A DNA stretch of 64,000 bases from Diphasiastrum complanatum. Its lineage: Eukaryota > Streptophyta > Lycopodiopsida > Lycopodiales > Lycopodiaceae. Below are positions 44,725 through 54,517 of this stretch, piece after piece. The notes beneath the pieces are model-generated. The model saw only the letters and a program-made list of their open reading frames with translations, was not told the origin of the DNA and made no database searches. Made by a program: the position numbers and the translations under genes. Each line of letters begins with the position of its first letter. Within the stretch, counting starts at the first letter, position 1. The DNA is taken from assembly GCA_029204225.1 (NCBI GenBank), contig CM055106.1, forward strand, positions 21,705,285 to 21,769,284. The letters run 5' to 3'.

Positions 44725-45660
44725 ACTCATGACGACTCACAACACTCTGTGGCACAGAAGACTTTGCCACATGAACTCAATGGCACTCTACCAGGCAAGT
44801 CATCATAGAGCAATAACAGGGGTCAACATCTCGAATGCAACCAATTCGGCCACCTGTGATGCATGTTTGAAAGGCAAGATGTCACGTACACCATTCGTCA
44901 AAGACTCCTACAGAACGACAAAGATTCTGGAGCTGGTGCATTCTGACATCTGCGGTCCATTCAACGTGATCTCAGTAGGAGGCTCAAAATATTATATAAC
45001 CTTCATTGATGATTATAGCAAGTTTGCCAAAGTGTATTTTATTCAGAATAAATCTGAAGCACTCGACAAATTCACAGAATATGTGAATTGGGCTGAGAGA
45101 TGCACAGGCAGCAAGGTGAAGCAAATTAGAACAGATCGAGGTGGCGAATATATCTCGAATCGCTTCATTGACTTCTGCAATGATCATGGCATCATTCACA
45201 GAAGAACTGCAGCCTACACACTGCAGCACAATGGTTCCTGAACAAAAGAACAAGACCCTAATGGAAGCAGCCAGATGCATGATGGCCTATTCGAAGGCTC
45301 CAAGGGCACTGTGGGCTGAAGCATAGCTACAGCCGCATACATCCAGAACAGGACAGGTAAATCTGGTGTTCCTCACACGACACCACATGAGCTATGGTGG
45401 GGTAGAAAGCCCAACCTGTCTCACGTCAGAATATTTGGCTGTGCAGCATATGCACATATTCCTGATAAGCTTCACAAGAAGCTTGATGAGAAAGCCGAGC
45501 AAGGGTTTCTGGTAGGTTATGACAATAATTCGTCATACTACAGAATCTACATGCCAGACACGAACATTGTGAAAATAGTGAGGGATGTCAAATTCGACGA
45601 GAGTAGGACAATGGCCAACGAAGACCCTGTTAGCCATGAAGTTCTGGAAAGACAGTAGTA
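44705..45660 (+). pseudogene. Copia E: integrase, frameshifted
   Basis: The integrase is in another frame from the protease (shift near 44700). 44705-45241 holds LWHRRLCHMNSMALYQASHH, CDACLKGKMSRTPF, LELVHSDICGPF (first Asp) and IRTDRGGEYISNRF (second Asp). A further shift at about 45235 precedes PEQKNKTLMEAARCMMAYSK with the Glu, and another at about 45320 the block AAYIQNRTG and VRIFGCAAYAHIPDKLHKKL. The Gly of the RLGH motif is Cys. Three frame changes make it non-functional. Confidence 0.85.
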
Positions 45661-46009
45661 TGACCTACCGCCAACGTCAGAGGGAGCAGAGGACGAATAC
45701 GAAAACGAAGATTTTCGAGTCGTCTCCCATTCGAGCGACGAATTAGACGAAGAGAGATTCGAGAGGCAGCTTGCCACCGCAGTTCCTATAAACCAAGATG
45801 GTTCCGGACCGAGCAGTGCAGACAAGGGCAAAGGCATAGCTATTTCGGGAGGATCTCCCAGAAGGTCGACAAGACCACAAAGAGCGCCAACAAGATTTGT
45901 GCCAGGCAGCTCAGCTTTCACATCAGAAGATTTCTGCGGGTTCAGTGGCGAACCACAGACATTCGAGGAGGCGATAGAAGGTCCAGAAAAGGACAAATGG
46001 ATCTAAGCC
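45661..46009 (+). pseudogene. Copia E: integrase-RT linker
   Basis: After a TAG near 45657 the frame stays open through an acidic linker (EGAEDEYENEDFRVVSHSSD) and a Ser/Arg-rich part (SGGSPRRSTRPQRAPTRFVP), then EPQTFEEAIEGPEKDKWI, a TAG, and the RT start. TFEEA and KW(I/L)xAM are the usual lead-in to copia RT. Confidence 0.7.
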
Positions 46010-46693
46010 ATGAACGAAGAGATGGAGTCCATGAGGAAGAACCAGGTATGGACGTTGGAGCCATTACCTCGTAAGTGCAAGACTATCAAATGCAAATGGG
46101 TTTTCAAACTCAAATATGGACCAGACGGGAGTGTGACGAAATACAAGGCAAGACTGGTGGCGAAGGGTTTCTCTCAGAGATACGGTATTGACTATTCTGA
46201 AACCTTCTCTCCTGTCGTCAAACATTCGTCCCTACGACTGTTGTTCGCATATGCAGCAGCTTATGACCTCAGGATCCACATTGTGGATGAGAAGACAGCC
46301 TTCTTGCATGGCGAATTAGACGAAGAGGTCTACATGGATCAACCCCCAGGATTTGTCTCGAATTCACTTCCTGACTATGTATGCAGAATTCATAGAAGCA
46401 TCTACGGTCTGAAGCAATCAGCCCAACAATGGTATAAGAAGAAGGATCAAGCCCTGAAATCATTGGGATTCAAGTCTCTGTTGGCTGACTCCAATGTGTA
46501 TGTCAGAGTTACAGATGGGCAGATCATTATAGTGGCCGTATATATGGACGACACTCTGATACTTTGCAGGAGTGAGCAGCTAATTGCTGAAGTAAAGACA
46601 GACATCTCGAAACATTTCGAGATAGTGGATCTGGGAGAAGCCAGGTGTTACCTAGGCTTACAAATTGAAAGGAACTATGAGGAAGGCAAGTGA
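46010..46693 (+). pseudogene. Copia E: RT, truncated at its end
   Basis: 227 open codons of RVT_2 RT: MNEEMESMRKNQVWTLEPLP, KCKWVFKLKYGPDGSVTKYK, ARLVAKGFSQRYGIDYSETF, HIVDEKTAFLHGELDEEVYM (Glu where the first catalytic Asp, DVKTAFL, is expected), RSIYGLKQSAQQWYKK, and IIIVAVYMDDTLILCRS with YMDD near 46540. It stops after CYLGLQIERNYEEGK, and RNase H and the 3' LTR are missing beyond about 46690. Confidence 0.85.
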
Positions 46694-46985
46694 TACCTTC
46701 ACCAGTGGCAGTCTTAGTAAGCAAATCCGCACGAAGTTCATTGACTGGTGAAAGAAAAGCGGCGAATTGCTTAGAAATGTACTCATTCAGCGAGGAGATG
46801 TTCTCGAGAGTGGTGTGCCACGTGTAGGTGTGGCATGTGTCTCCCATAGCAGTTGAGGATGAAGCAGTGACCTGTGGTGGTCGAGCGCTGACAGAATCAG
46901 TAGGCATGGTAGATGCAATTTCCAAAGTACGAAGACGTTTGCGAGAGCCTGTAGACATAAACTTTATAGGACGCTTTGTGCGCAA
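46694..46985 (-). CDS. Hypothetical protein abutting copia E
   Basis: Minus-strand frame opening at 46985 (MRTKRPIKFMSTGSRKRLRT). Residues 1-25 are Arg/Lys-rich, then Ser/Thr-rich, then a helical part (LENISSLNEYISKQFAAFLS, VNELRADLLTKTATGE) that runs up to the copia E breakpoint near 46690. The family is not recognised. Upstream a GTAC-rich cluster (47168-47215) resembles the one upstream of the gypsy gag at 25.4 kb, so an element 5' end is possible. Confidence 0.3.
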
Positions 46986-47680
46986 GACAAAGCTTGGAGG
47001 CAGGCGAAACGAAGCCGTAGGATGATTTGCAGGAGATAGATGAGAGAGGAAGCAAAACCCTAATCAGGCAGTTTTATGGAAATGAGCGTAACTTTTTCAT
47101 ACAAAGTCCGAGTGACCCGAAAATTGATTCAGATCAAAGGGAAGACTGAGCACTACACATCGTCAAACTGTACTTGCAGTAGGTACGGATACGTACAGGA
47201 CTGTACGGATTTTGCACACTGCGAAAAATTTTAGATCAAGAGAAATCAAATTTTCAAAGCTCAAACTGTTGAGGATCTTTTGCAAAAGGATAGCAGCAAT
47301 GAAATCTTGAGAAACAAGCTTAGAGTAGCTAAAAGTGATGCAAGAAAGTCTCATGTACAAAAAAGGTAGATCTAGCCACAAAGAAAGCTAGAAAGAAGTG
47401 AGAGTTGCATGGAGATGGAAGCAGTGAGGAGATGATGGCTGCGTAGAGATGGAAGCGTGGAGATGGAGATGGTGATGGAGATGGAAAGAAAGAAAGCTTT
47501 ATTAACGTCGTTTGGGCACCCGTGGGTGCATAAGACCAAAAAGAAAATATGTACAAGCAACAGTGGGAGCATTATCCATAGGAGGACATGGCTGTAAAAT
47601 GCTATAAACTAGCTACGAATGAAAGTCGAACAAAGCAAAAGTGAAATAAGGCCACAACCCGGGCTAGGTATAACAGAAGA
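46986..47680. other. No gene seen
   Basis: Includes GTAC-rich words at 47168-47215 and GGAGATGG(A/T)-type short repeats at 47409-47485. Nothing else supported. Confidence 0.4.
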
Positions 47681-47714
47681 ACTACAAAAAAAGTACCAAT
47701 GCCCACAACCTGGG

Positions 47715-47950
47715 CCAGGTGGAGAATAAGTACATATCAGCGAAAGTAAGTGTGAAGTGTCTGTTGAGTGGAGCGTACAGTGGGCCCTGATGGAAGCCCG
47801 AAAGAAGCCAGTGAGAAGCAGTTGCTGGGAGTTTAACCCCAGGTGATCTGGTACAAGCAGATGAGACTAACGGAGAGTAAGCATCTCACGAACAAGAAGT
47901 CCCAAGAAACGAGCATCAGGATAGGAGACAAAACTGCGAAGTGTATGATG
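47715..47950 (-). repeat. LINE segment, second copy
   Basis: Direct repeat of 49157-49448 (GGCCAGGTGGAGAATAAGTA at the start, ACAAAACTGCGAAGTGTATG at the end) with an internal deletion of about 70-80 bp. In minus orientation it encodes the same peptide IHFAVLSPILMLVSWDFLFV as the other copy (IHFAVLSPILMLVAWDFLFV), in a shadow frame of the likely coding frame RSFVSYSDARCLGLLVREML. Confidence 0.75.
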
Positions 47951-48304
47951 CTCCCGGGGGATATCCTATGCACGACCGGCCTCAATAGCAAGCTGATGAG
48001 AGGAAATGCGCACTGCCCAAGACGATAGCGTAGGCCGTGTGATAGGGGCTGTGAGAGATACAGTGGCTCAGTCGAATATTTCTGGAAGAAAGAACAGTCG
48101 TTGTCATACCATTTTATTATGGGTACGACGATGAGAAGAGAAGCAGCGAGGGGGTGCAATGACATGAGCGGTAGTAGTCAGGGTGTGTGTTGAAAAGGAG
48201 GCTTGGGTAGTGACATCAGAGGAGGAAGGGAAGTGGTCCAAAAGACGAGAGACATGGGCAACATAGTCCTGGGATTGATGAGGAGGTATACGATAACGGG
48301 TGGG

Positions 48305-49150
48305 TCAAACAAAGAGGGAAGGTGGAGGAGAAGGTGGACTTGGCACTGGGGAGAAGGAGAGGTAGAGCAGAGAGTGATCAGCGAGGACCGGGGTAGAGAT
48401 GGTGAAGGATGCCAGGCGGGGCAATAAAGCAAGAGATGCAATGAAATAGTCCACTACGCTGTGACCGCCACCAAATGGATGGCAAGTATATGTCGAGGAG
48501 GATGACCATTGAAGAAGACCGTGTGCTTGAGCCAACCTCAGAAGTTGTTCCCCAAAAAGCGTAACCGTCGCTGATGATTCCCGAGAATAACGGGCATAAG
48601 GGGTATCCAACGGATGACGAGAGAGTGTGTCAGCATAAAACTCAGTCTGGCGAGCGGCTATGCGTGCGTTAAAGTCCCTTGCAAGCAATATGTAACCCTG
48701 TAGAGAGAGTCTAGCAACGCCGTCAGAAAGGGCTTGAAAAGGTTCACCTCCCAAATCCATAAACACTGAAGTGTGCGGAGCAAAGTAGCACACTGCAACA
48801 AACAAGTCCTGGTCCAACCCCAAGAAGGATGCAGTAATCTGAAGCCACAAGTAACGGCCATAAGTATCCTGAGACACCAACTGAATAGGAGTATACACCG
48901 ACCTATACAAACATGCAACTCCACCAGAGGCCCGAAGTATCCTGCCCTGTAGCATAGGTCGTGGAGTAGAAATCCACTGAAAACCTGAAATGTGCAGAAG
49001 AGGGTGTGTGGAAGACTCATATGTCTCTGCAAAAAGTAGAAAATCAGCTGAACACAGATAGGTGTCAAGATCAGCTCCTGTAGAAGAGGTGGAGAGGCCG
49101 CCGCAATTCCAAAAACCGAATGTGACGCTAGCAGGGGCTATCGGGCTGCT
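48305..49150 (-). pseudogene. LINE (non-LTR retrotransposon) endonuclease domain
   Basis: A frame starting upstream of 49068 reads FGFWNCGGLSTSSTGADLDT, LCSADFLLFAETYESSTHP (catalytic Glu) and ISGFQWISTPRPM, and continues as an open 216 codons from 48955: GGVACLYRSVYTPIQLVSQD, LLARDFNARIAAR (the GDFN motif with Gly to Arg), GHSVVDYFIASLAL and STPVLADHSLLYLSF (final Asp-His). This is an AP-endonuclease-like domain of a plant L1-type element, which nicks target DNA. The RT domain that should follow below 48300 is absent. Confidence 0.75.
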
Positions 49151-49156
49151 CCCCGG

Positions 49157-49473
49157 GCCAGGTGGAGAATAAGTACATATCAGCGAAAGTAAGTGCCAGT
49201 GGGCCCTGATGGAGGCAAGTGGTGACTACATCTAGGCTTTTTCCGCAGTGGCACAGGGATAGGAATCTCATCATTGGAGTCATCAGCATGTGCTCGAGTC
49301 CGAAAGAAGCTAGTGAGAAGCAACTGCTGCGAGTCTAACCCCAGGTGATTTGGTACAGGCAGATGAAACTGACGGAGAGTAAGCATCTCACGAACAAGAA
49401 GTCCCAAGCAACGAGCATCAGAATAGGAGACAAAACTGCGAAGTGTATGCGGGCCATTGCGAGATTTTCCCAA
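49157..49473 (-). pseudogene. LINE sequence upstream of the endonuclease
   Basis: Minus strand encodes RSFVSYSDARCLGLLVREML, TLRQFHLPVPNHLGLDSQQL and DDSNDEIPIPVPLRKKPRC, running with Pro/Gly-rich residues into the endonuclease start. It is probably the N-terminal part of ORF2 or the end of ORF1. It is the fuller copy of the direct repeat at 47715-47950. Confidence 0.5.
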
Positions 49474-49800
49474 AATCGTGTAGAATCGATTTTTTTTTTT
49501 TTTGAAATTTTTTTGTGCAATATGGGTATCAGATGAAAGCTCTGATCGAGGGGAATATGATTGTGTAGTTTGCCAACTGTTTCAGGTGTAGGATGGTCCC
49601 TTTACGCTAAAGCTGCATCCCATATAAAAAAAAAGAGAACACATTGGGGCATTCCCAATGAACATAGCAGGAATCTCCCTTTCTCTGATTCTCCCTCTCT
49701 CTATCTCTCTCTGATCATGATTCACAACAAACGGAACTAAAACCTAGCTGAATCGTTCTGAACTTTAGCCTTAAATGAAACAATTTTTGACAACACAACC

Positions 49801-49837
<37 letters not shown>

Positions 49838-49950
49838 AACCATAAATCATAAACCATAAAACCGAAGTTACTGAACTAAAACCACAAAGAACAATACTAA
49901 ATCACGACAATGCTGTGAATAGGATCATCATAATATATAATATCGGGCCA
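49474..49950. other. No gene; poly-T and CT runs
   Basis: A run of about 14 T at 49490-49503, and a (CT)n tract of about 16 units at 49804-49835. No coding sequence. Confidence 0.6.
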
Positions 49951-50006
49951 CATGGCACCAAAAAGGGGTACAATGATGTTCCATGAACGTAATGAAAACT
50001 ATACAA

Positions 50007-50782
50007 CTAAGGCTCGTCAAAGTCATGGTAGGATAAATCATCCGAATCTGTGGACTGCAGGTCCCATGGGTCCACAGATGAATCGGAACTGGAGGGAGCC
50101 ATATGCCGTGGTGTGGCCTTGGCTTTGCTGCGTGCTCTGGATCCCTGCTGCGTGCCCTGGCTTTGGACCACCCCCCTCCCCCTGCCTCTGCCTCTGCCTC
50201 TGCCTGTGCCTCTCTTCCCTCCTCTGGCCCCCATCTGGCTGCCCCCAGCCCTGTGTCTACTCTGTCGTGCCTGTGTGTCAGGTGGTTGTGACCCTACGCC
50301 CTGGGATGGCCCTACCCACTGTGATGATGCCTGGCCGACGGCTGCCTGTGATGCTCCACCCCTGTCTACAAAAAGGTACTCAGCCCCCCCCTCCCAGAAC
50401 CTCTAGTTCTCCCCCTAGGCCTACGTGCAGGAATGGCTGGCTCCTCCTCTGTCTCTGCATCAGGGTCCACCAGCAGGTAAGCCAGGTCATCCCCCTGTGC
50501 CTCCGCCCACATCTCCTCGTCCTCTTCTGTATCTCCCTCAACCCACTCCTCCTCCTCCACATAGTCTGCCCCGAGCATCTCTCCACCCTCCGAGCCCTCG
50601 TCATCTCCCTCCTCAGCCCTCTCCCTCTGCCTCTCTATCCTCCTCTGCCGCCGTAAAGCCCGTGCATCAGCCTGTGCCTGTCTGTAGAGCTCTGTATGGA
50701 TCTCATCATCCATCTCCTCCTATGTGGGTGGTGCCTGAGGAGCAGCAGCTATCGAATCCACCAAGCAAGTGTCAGGGTCCAC
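50007..50782 (-). pseudogene. hAT exon 7: acidic tail, then RG-rich segment
   Basis: From 50782: VDPDTCLVDSIAAAP, an Arg/Gln-rich helix (RQAQADARALRRQRRIERQR), a long acidic stretch (YVEEEEWVEGDTEEDEEMWA) and RRPRGRTRGSGRGG, with a stop at 50366-50368. In another frame 50234-50007 encodes TGRGRGRGRGRG followed by a Ser/Asp-rich end, probably the continuation after a frameshift or another intron. Acidic tails after the dimerisation domain are common in plant hAT proteins; the RG repeats may bind RNA or be low-complexity decay. Confidence 0.6.
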
Positions 50783-50900
50783 CTGCAACCAAAAAAAATA
50801 CATTGTTGTCAGGCAGGTATTGTGCAACTCATTGCATATTTTGAAATCAAATCAGTTCATCAAAGCATAGCAAGAAAAAATTGGTGATGATGTGACTCAC
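50783..50900 (-). other. hAT intron 5
   Basis: 118 bp, GTGAGT...TTGCAG, joining ...MLE to VDPDT in frame. T-rich before the acceptor. Confidence 0.8.
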
Positions 50901-51238
50901 CTCGAGCATCTGAGCCTCTCCTCGTGTGCACCTCAACATACGGCCGTTGGTGCTCACAAACACCAACCGCCTACACTACTCGATGGACAACCTGTTCCTC
51001 TTCTGCGTGTGATACAAGGCCCAGGTGCTCCAATTCCGCTCACAAGCTCCTGCTGAACAGTCCTGTGCAAGGACTCTCTCAGCCAATCGCCTCAGGTCAC
51101 CTGTGTTGCGCCCGTGGATGCACCACCATGTAACGGGCCTCAGCTGATCCTCCCTCCGCCGACTCTGCTCTCCATCAAAAGGAAACTGGAAGCACTCAAA
51201 TGCGAGCAGCTGGCTTGCAATGTTGGCTAGAATCGGAC
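50901..51238 (-). pseudogene. hAT exon 6: C-terminal dimerisation domain
   Basis: GPILANIASQLLAFECFQFP opens the exon, then RPVTWWCIHGRNTGDLRRLA and ERVLAQDCSAGACERNWSTW, ALYHTQKRNRLSIE. WW, LA.R.L.Q.CS..ACERNWS and H..KRNRL are the hallmarks of the hAT dimerisation domain. A TAG follows SIE (near 50970), then CRRLVFVSTNGRML. The stop could be C-to-T in a Gln codon. The domain mediates transposase multimerisation. Confidence 0.9.
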
Positions 51239-51347
51239 CTGTTGGCAAAAGGAAAAACATGGCACATGTAAGACCCCTTGAATTCACACACTACCAATGA
51301 GAACAATACTGCAGTAACATTGCTACCAACCGATTTCTCACACGTAC
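51239..51347 (-). other. hAT intron 4
   Basis: 109 bp, GTACGTG...CCAACAG. Splicing restores GPGPILANIA (phase 1). Confidence 0.8.
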
Positions 51348-51517
51348 CTGGTCCGGGCCATATGTGCTCCGTGTACTCCACCCATCCCCGGTGCAGCCCC
51401 GGATCGTCCCTCTCTTGGGTAGAGCGCCACAAGGGGTGCAACATGTGGGCTACGGCGTGGATGGGTCGGTGGAAGTAGTCCCATCTGGCCTCCCAGATAC
51501 GTGAGATCTCACGCCTC
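51348..51517 (-). CDS. hAT exon 5
   Basis: REISRIWEARWDYFHRPIHA and VAHMLHPLWRSTQERDDPGL, ending YTEHIWPGPG. RWDYFHRPIHAVAHMLHP is the conserved segment (R.d...r.lHaAayfLNP type) found between DUF659 and the dimerisation domain of plant hAT transposases. Open throughout. Confidence 0.85.
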
Positions 51518-51615
51518 CTGTAGCAGACAAATCACAACAATCACTAAACCATAGCATAAAAGAAACGCATCAGACTCGAATGAGAAACAACCAATTAGAC
51601 ACTGAAGAGTCATAC
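51518..51615 (-). other. hAT intron 3
   Basis: 98 bp, GTATGACTC...TGCTACAG, phase 2 (AG|G encodes Arg). Confidence 0.85.
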
Positions 51616-52022
51616 CTGTGCTCGTCCAAGGCTGACAACAGAATCCCCTCGCCGATGCGGTCCATGAACTAGTAAATGAGACCGAGGGTGCATCTCTCAC
51701 GGTCTACCAGGTGCAACACTCTGTAAATGGGTAGAAGGATCCAACTAATCTCCTCAGCAGCTCTCCAGAACTCGTCGCCGTACACAGTGGACTGGAAAAA
51801 TGCCGAATGGGGGAGGTTTGTAAAGTCCCGGAAGGCCACGCTGGAAACCATCCGCCGCAATGTGTCCTTCACCACCACCAATCGCTCTAGCACCAAGAAG
51901 TAAAACACAAAGCGTGTGGGTGCGGGCTTCTTTAGGTTTAGGGTGGAGAAGGTGCGGAACAGGGCCAACACACGCCTCTTCCTGGTGACAAAAGTGACCA
52001 AGCACATGGCCGTAGAAGTGAT
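51616..52022 (-). CDS. hAT exon 4: transposase core
   Basis: ITSTAMCLVTFVTRKRRVLA, KPAPTRFVFYFLVLERLVVV, KDTLRRMVSSVAFRDFTNLP, WRAAEEISWILLPIYRVLHL and LGLIYQFMDRIGEGILLSAL. The PAPTRF...L.RL...K..LR.M..S motif and W...I..i..PiyrvL are typical of BED/DUF659 hAT proteins. Open throughout. Confidence 0.9.
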
Positions 52023-52119
52023 CTGCAACACAAACATCTAGTAAAAAAGTTTAGACAGTAGTTGAGATGTGGTTAGCAACATCGAAGGAAGAAAGCATAG
52101 CAAATAGAACAAACTATAC
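52023..52119 (-). other. hAT intron 2
   Basis: 97 bp, GTATAG...TTGCAG, phase 0, joining WIRE to ITSTAM. Confidence 0.85.
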
Positions 52120-52486
52120 CTCTCTGATCCATGGAAGCGCACACAGGTCATGGATGAGCAAGTCTATGCAATGTGCAGCACAGGGTGTCCACACAATGCT
52201 GGGGTGCTCCCTCATCATAATCTCGCCCATCTGCTTGCAGTTCGAGGCGTTGTCGGTGACAACCTGAACCACGTGCTCAACCCCGATGTCAGCAATAACA
52301 TCTCTAATGACCTCCCATATGAAATCGGCTGTGATGGCGTCACCACCTCGAGTGGCATCGACGCCACGTACGAATACTGTGCCAAGCGGGCAAGAAACCA
52401 AGACATTGATGACGGATCGCCGACGAATGTCGGTCCATCCATCACTCAATATCGTGCATCCATACCTTCCGCAAAACACCCATTAG
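52120..52486 (-). CDS. hAT exon 3: DUF659 domain with catalytic-core motif
   Basis: GCTILSDGWTDIRRRSVINV, LVSCPLGTVFVRGVDAT, then VVQVVTDNASNCKQMGEIMM and PSIVWTPCAAHCIDLLIHDL. SDGW.D (first core Asp), VTDNA.NC (second core Asp) and W.PCAAHC..LL are the standard RNase H-like core landmarks of plant hAT transposases. Open throughout. Confidence 0.92.
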
Positions 52487-52557
52487 CTACATGCAAAAAT
52501 TGCGGCACCAGTAAATTCTAAACACATGCAAAGAGATTATAAAGACAAGTTACTTAC
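52487..52557 (-). other. hAT intron 1 (of those seen)
   Basis: 71 bp, GTAAGT...TGCATGTAG, after ...RSAWQ. The acceptor leads into LMGVFCGRYGCTI. Confidence 0.75.
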
Positions 52558-53057
52558 TGCTGCCAAGCTGAGCGAATGGAACTCAACTCCTGCGTGATGG
52601 TCTCCTCCTCCTGACGAAGCAACCTGCCTCGCAGTGCCTCTCGCCTGGGAGGTGTCCATGTAGCATCCACGGCCGCCATCTGTGCACAGAATTCCCTGAA
52701 CACCCAAGTGTCAGCAACAGCAAAGGCAATGCCGCACTCGTAAAAGAACTGGCCACACAGTCGAGTGCAACGGGCCTGCTGCTCTCTCTGCCAGCCGCAT
52801 CGATCAAGGGTTTGCTGCCTGGGCCTAACCCCTCTCTGTTGTGTATATGGTGCTCGTGGTCTAGCATGCCCAACGGATGGCTGATCCGTGGGTGTGTCAC
52901 TCTCTCTGGCAACATCTGCCGAAGCATGTGGTGCATCTGCTGCCGAGGAGGAGGGTCGAGAAGCACCCGCTGCTGCTGAACCAACATGCTCATCTGATGG
53001 TCCTACTGCTACTGCGGATGGAACTGAAAGTGCTGAACTAGGCCCTGCACCTGGACC

Positions 53058-53249
53058 ATGCTCTGCCTGTGGTGTACTGGGCCCTGCAGCTGTACCATGC
53101 TTTGCCCGGGATGTACTGGGCCCTGCACCAGTACCATGCTCTGCCCGTGATGTACTAGGCATTGCACCTGTACCATGCCCAACCCGTGATGTACTACGCC
53201 CTACAGCTGTACCATGCCCTGCCCGTGATGTACTGGGCCCAATACCCAT
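53058..53249 (-). repeat. 39 bp coding minisatellite
   Basis: Five imperfect 39 bp copies, visible on the plus strand as GTACCATG(C)...GATGTACT(G/A)GGC. They encode the PSTSRA repeats of the hAT protein. Confidence 0.85.
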
Positions 53250-53363
53250 GGTAGGCCCTGCCTGCTTGCCTGTGAGCCCTCCTGCATGCCTGCCTGTAGC
53301 TGCTCCTGCTACCTGTCCCTTTCTAGAACCCTATGATGCAGTATCGGGCCCTTACATGGTAGA

Positions 53364-53368
53364 CAACC
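53364..53368. other. Target-site duplication CAACC (left)
   Basis: CAACC immediately left of the 5' LTR is repeated at 59652-59656 right of the 3' LTR, the 5 bp duplication expected of an LTR-element insertion. Confidence 0.92.
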
Positions 53369-53713
53369 TGTTACGAGCTCGTAACCAGTGCCGAACCCTA
53401 GAGAACACAGATAGGTCAGATACCACAGTCAGGGTCGTGTCCAGCAGGGCAAGACAGTGTGAGTAGTGTGCCCCAGCACGGTCCATAGCTATGGCGGGCC
53501 TAACACAGCCTAGGGACCCTGTCAGCAGGATAGGGCCCCCAGTTGGGTCCTGACGTGCAGTCGGCCACGTCAGTGCCACGTGGCCGACACTTGGCAGTTG
53601 CATGCTATCAGTCCTCACACTGGGCTAGGAGGGGCTTACTCTATATCAGGAAGTAGGCAAGGTTGGGTGGATCAGTTAGTGTTTGCCCTACTGTGGTGTT
53701 AGGATCTATTACA
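53369..53713 (+). repeat. 5' LTR of the chromovirus (345 bp)
   Basis: TGTTACG...TATTACA. It starts with a perfect 16 bp palindrome GTTACGAGCTCGTAAC (53370-53385). An inverted repeat (53561-53570 with 53578-53587) contains the G-box CACGTG at 53577. TATA-like CTCTATATC lies near 53640. It differs from the 3' LTR by two substitutions and lacks a 13 bp segment present there. Confidence 0.95.
53577..53582. promoter_or_regulatory. G-box CACGTG in the 5' LTR
   Basis: GCCACGTGGC is a palindromic G-box/ABRE-type core (ACGTGGC) in a 10 bp-arm inverted repeat. The same site is at 59515-59520 in the 3' LTR. Plant bZIP and bHLH factors bind such sites; use in LTR control is inference. Confidence 0.55.
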
Positions 53714-53714
53714 C

Positions 53715-53727
53715 TGGTATCAGAGCC
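53715..53727 (+). promoter_or_regulatory. Primer-binding site of the chromovirus
   Basis: TGGTATCAGAGCC one base after the LTR, complementary to the initiator-Met tRNA 3' end. Confidence 0.92.
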
Positions 53728-54517
53728 ATCTCCATCCTAGGGAGTTCAGGACAGTAGTAGAGAAAGCTATCAGAAGATAGGAAGTGTTTCTCAGATTCTC
53801 AGAGAGGAATAGAGGAGGAGGATCGCTGTAGGAGCAGCCTTCAAACTTCTGATTTCCACTGAGAAATCACAGTAGCAAGGAGCCAGATTCCAAGTGTAGG
53901 TAACTCACTGAAAAAAACAGCTGTTTCTCACTGAGTTCAAAGGATTCTCTATAGTTTTCCCAGCGAAATTAGAGTAGGAAGAAGCCAGCACCTTCATCGC
54001 TGTACAGTCAGAGACCTACATCCGATTTCCAGGGAAAAAGTTACTGGTTCTCAGCGAGTTGGAAGCCAAAAAGGAGGAGCAGGGCCAGCGCTGCCAGTGC
54101 TTCTGAAAATCTGGTTTTTCAACAAGTTTTTGAGCCCCAACGTCAGAGATTTGGAGCAAGAGGATTCCTACCAGATCAGCGAGTAGGAGACTTCTGAAAT
54201 TTCAGAATTCAGAAGGGTTTTTGGACTTCAGATTTGCCTTTTTGTGGACAAGTTGGATTGCAATCAGACCAGCGAGCTACTATCCTCAAAAAACCGGGAA
54301 ATTTAGCACCGTTTTGAAGCCTCAAACTGGCATTTTTCGGAACAGCAGGTCTGAAATCTTGGGGAAAAGAGCTGAAAGGGTTCCTCTTCATTCTTTCTTT
54401 GGAAGTACAGTCCTCAGAAACAGCTAAGTCATCTTTCCTTTCCCTTGTACATTTGTAAATTAGTCTTTTAGACTTTTTTCCTTCAGAAGTTAAGGTAGCT
54501 CTCTTTCAGTTTCGAAG
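53728..54517 (+). other. Chromovirus leader
   Basis: 790 bp without a coding region. TTTC(C/A)TTTCCCTTG-type pyrimidine tracts precede the gag ATG at 54518, whose context is AAGATGACC. Confidence 0.6.

Larger units (their letters stand above)
52558..53368 (-). pseudogene. hAT exon 2: tandem 13-residue repeats and linker
   Basis: From 53249 the frame is open: five copies of a 13-residue repeat of the form HGT(G/A)AGPSTSRAE (39 bp DNA period), an Ala/Ser/Pro-rich stretch, then structured sequence: CTRLCGQFFYECGIAFAVAD, TWVFREFCAQMAAVDATWTP (the helical segment before DUF659). Between 53368 and 53249 two in-frame stops occur (TAA after STM, TAG after DTAS). The reading frame is that of the BED exon across the gypsy insertion. 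The repeats may be a linker prone to length change. Confidence 0.75.

Noticed and set aside
49952-50844. Plus-strand Pro/Leu-rich frames up to 234 codons
   Set aside because: They are antisense of the acidic and RG-rich hAT tail, whose minus-strand frame joins the dimerisation exon by a canonical intron.
52888-53466. Plus-strand 192-codon Pro/Ala-rich frame
   Set aside because: It is the antisense of the hAT repeat exon and runs into the gypsy LTR.
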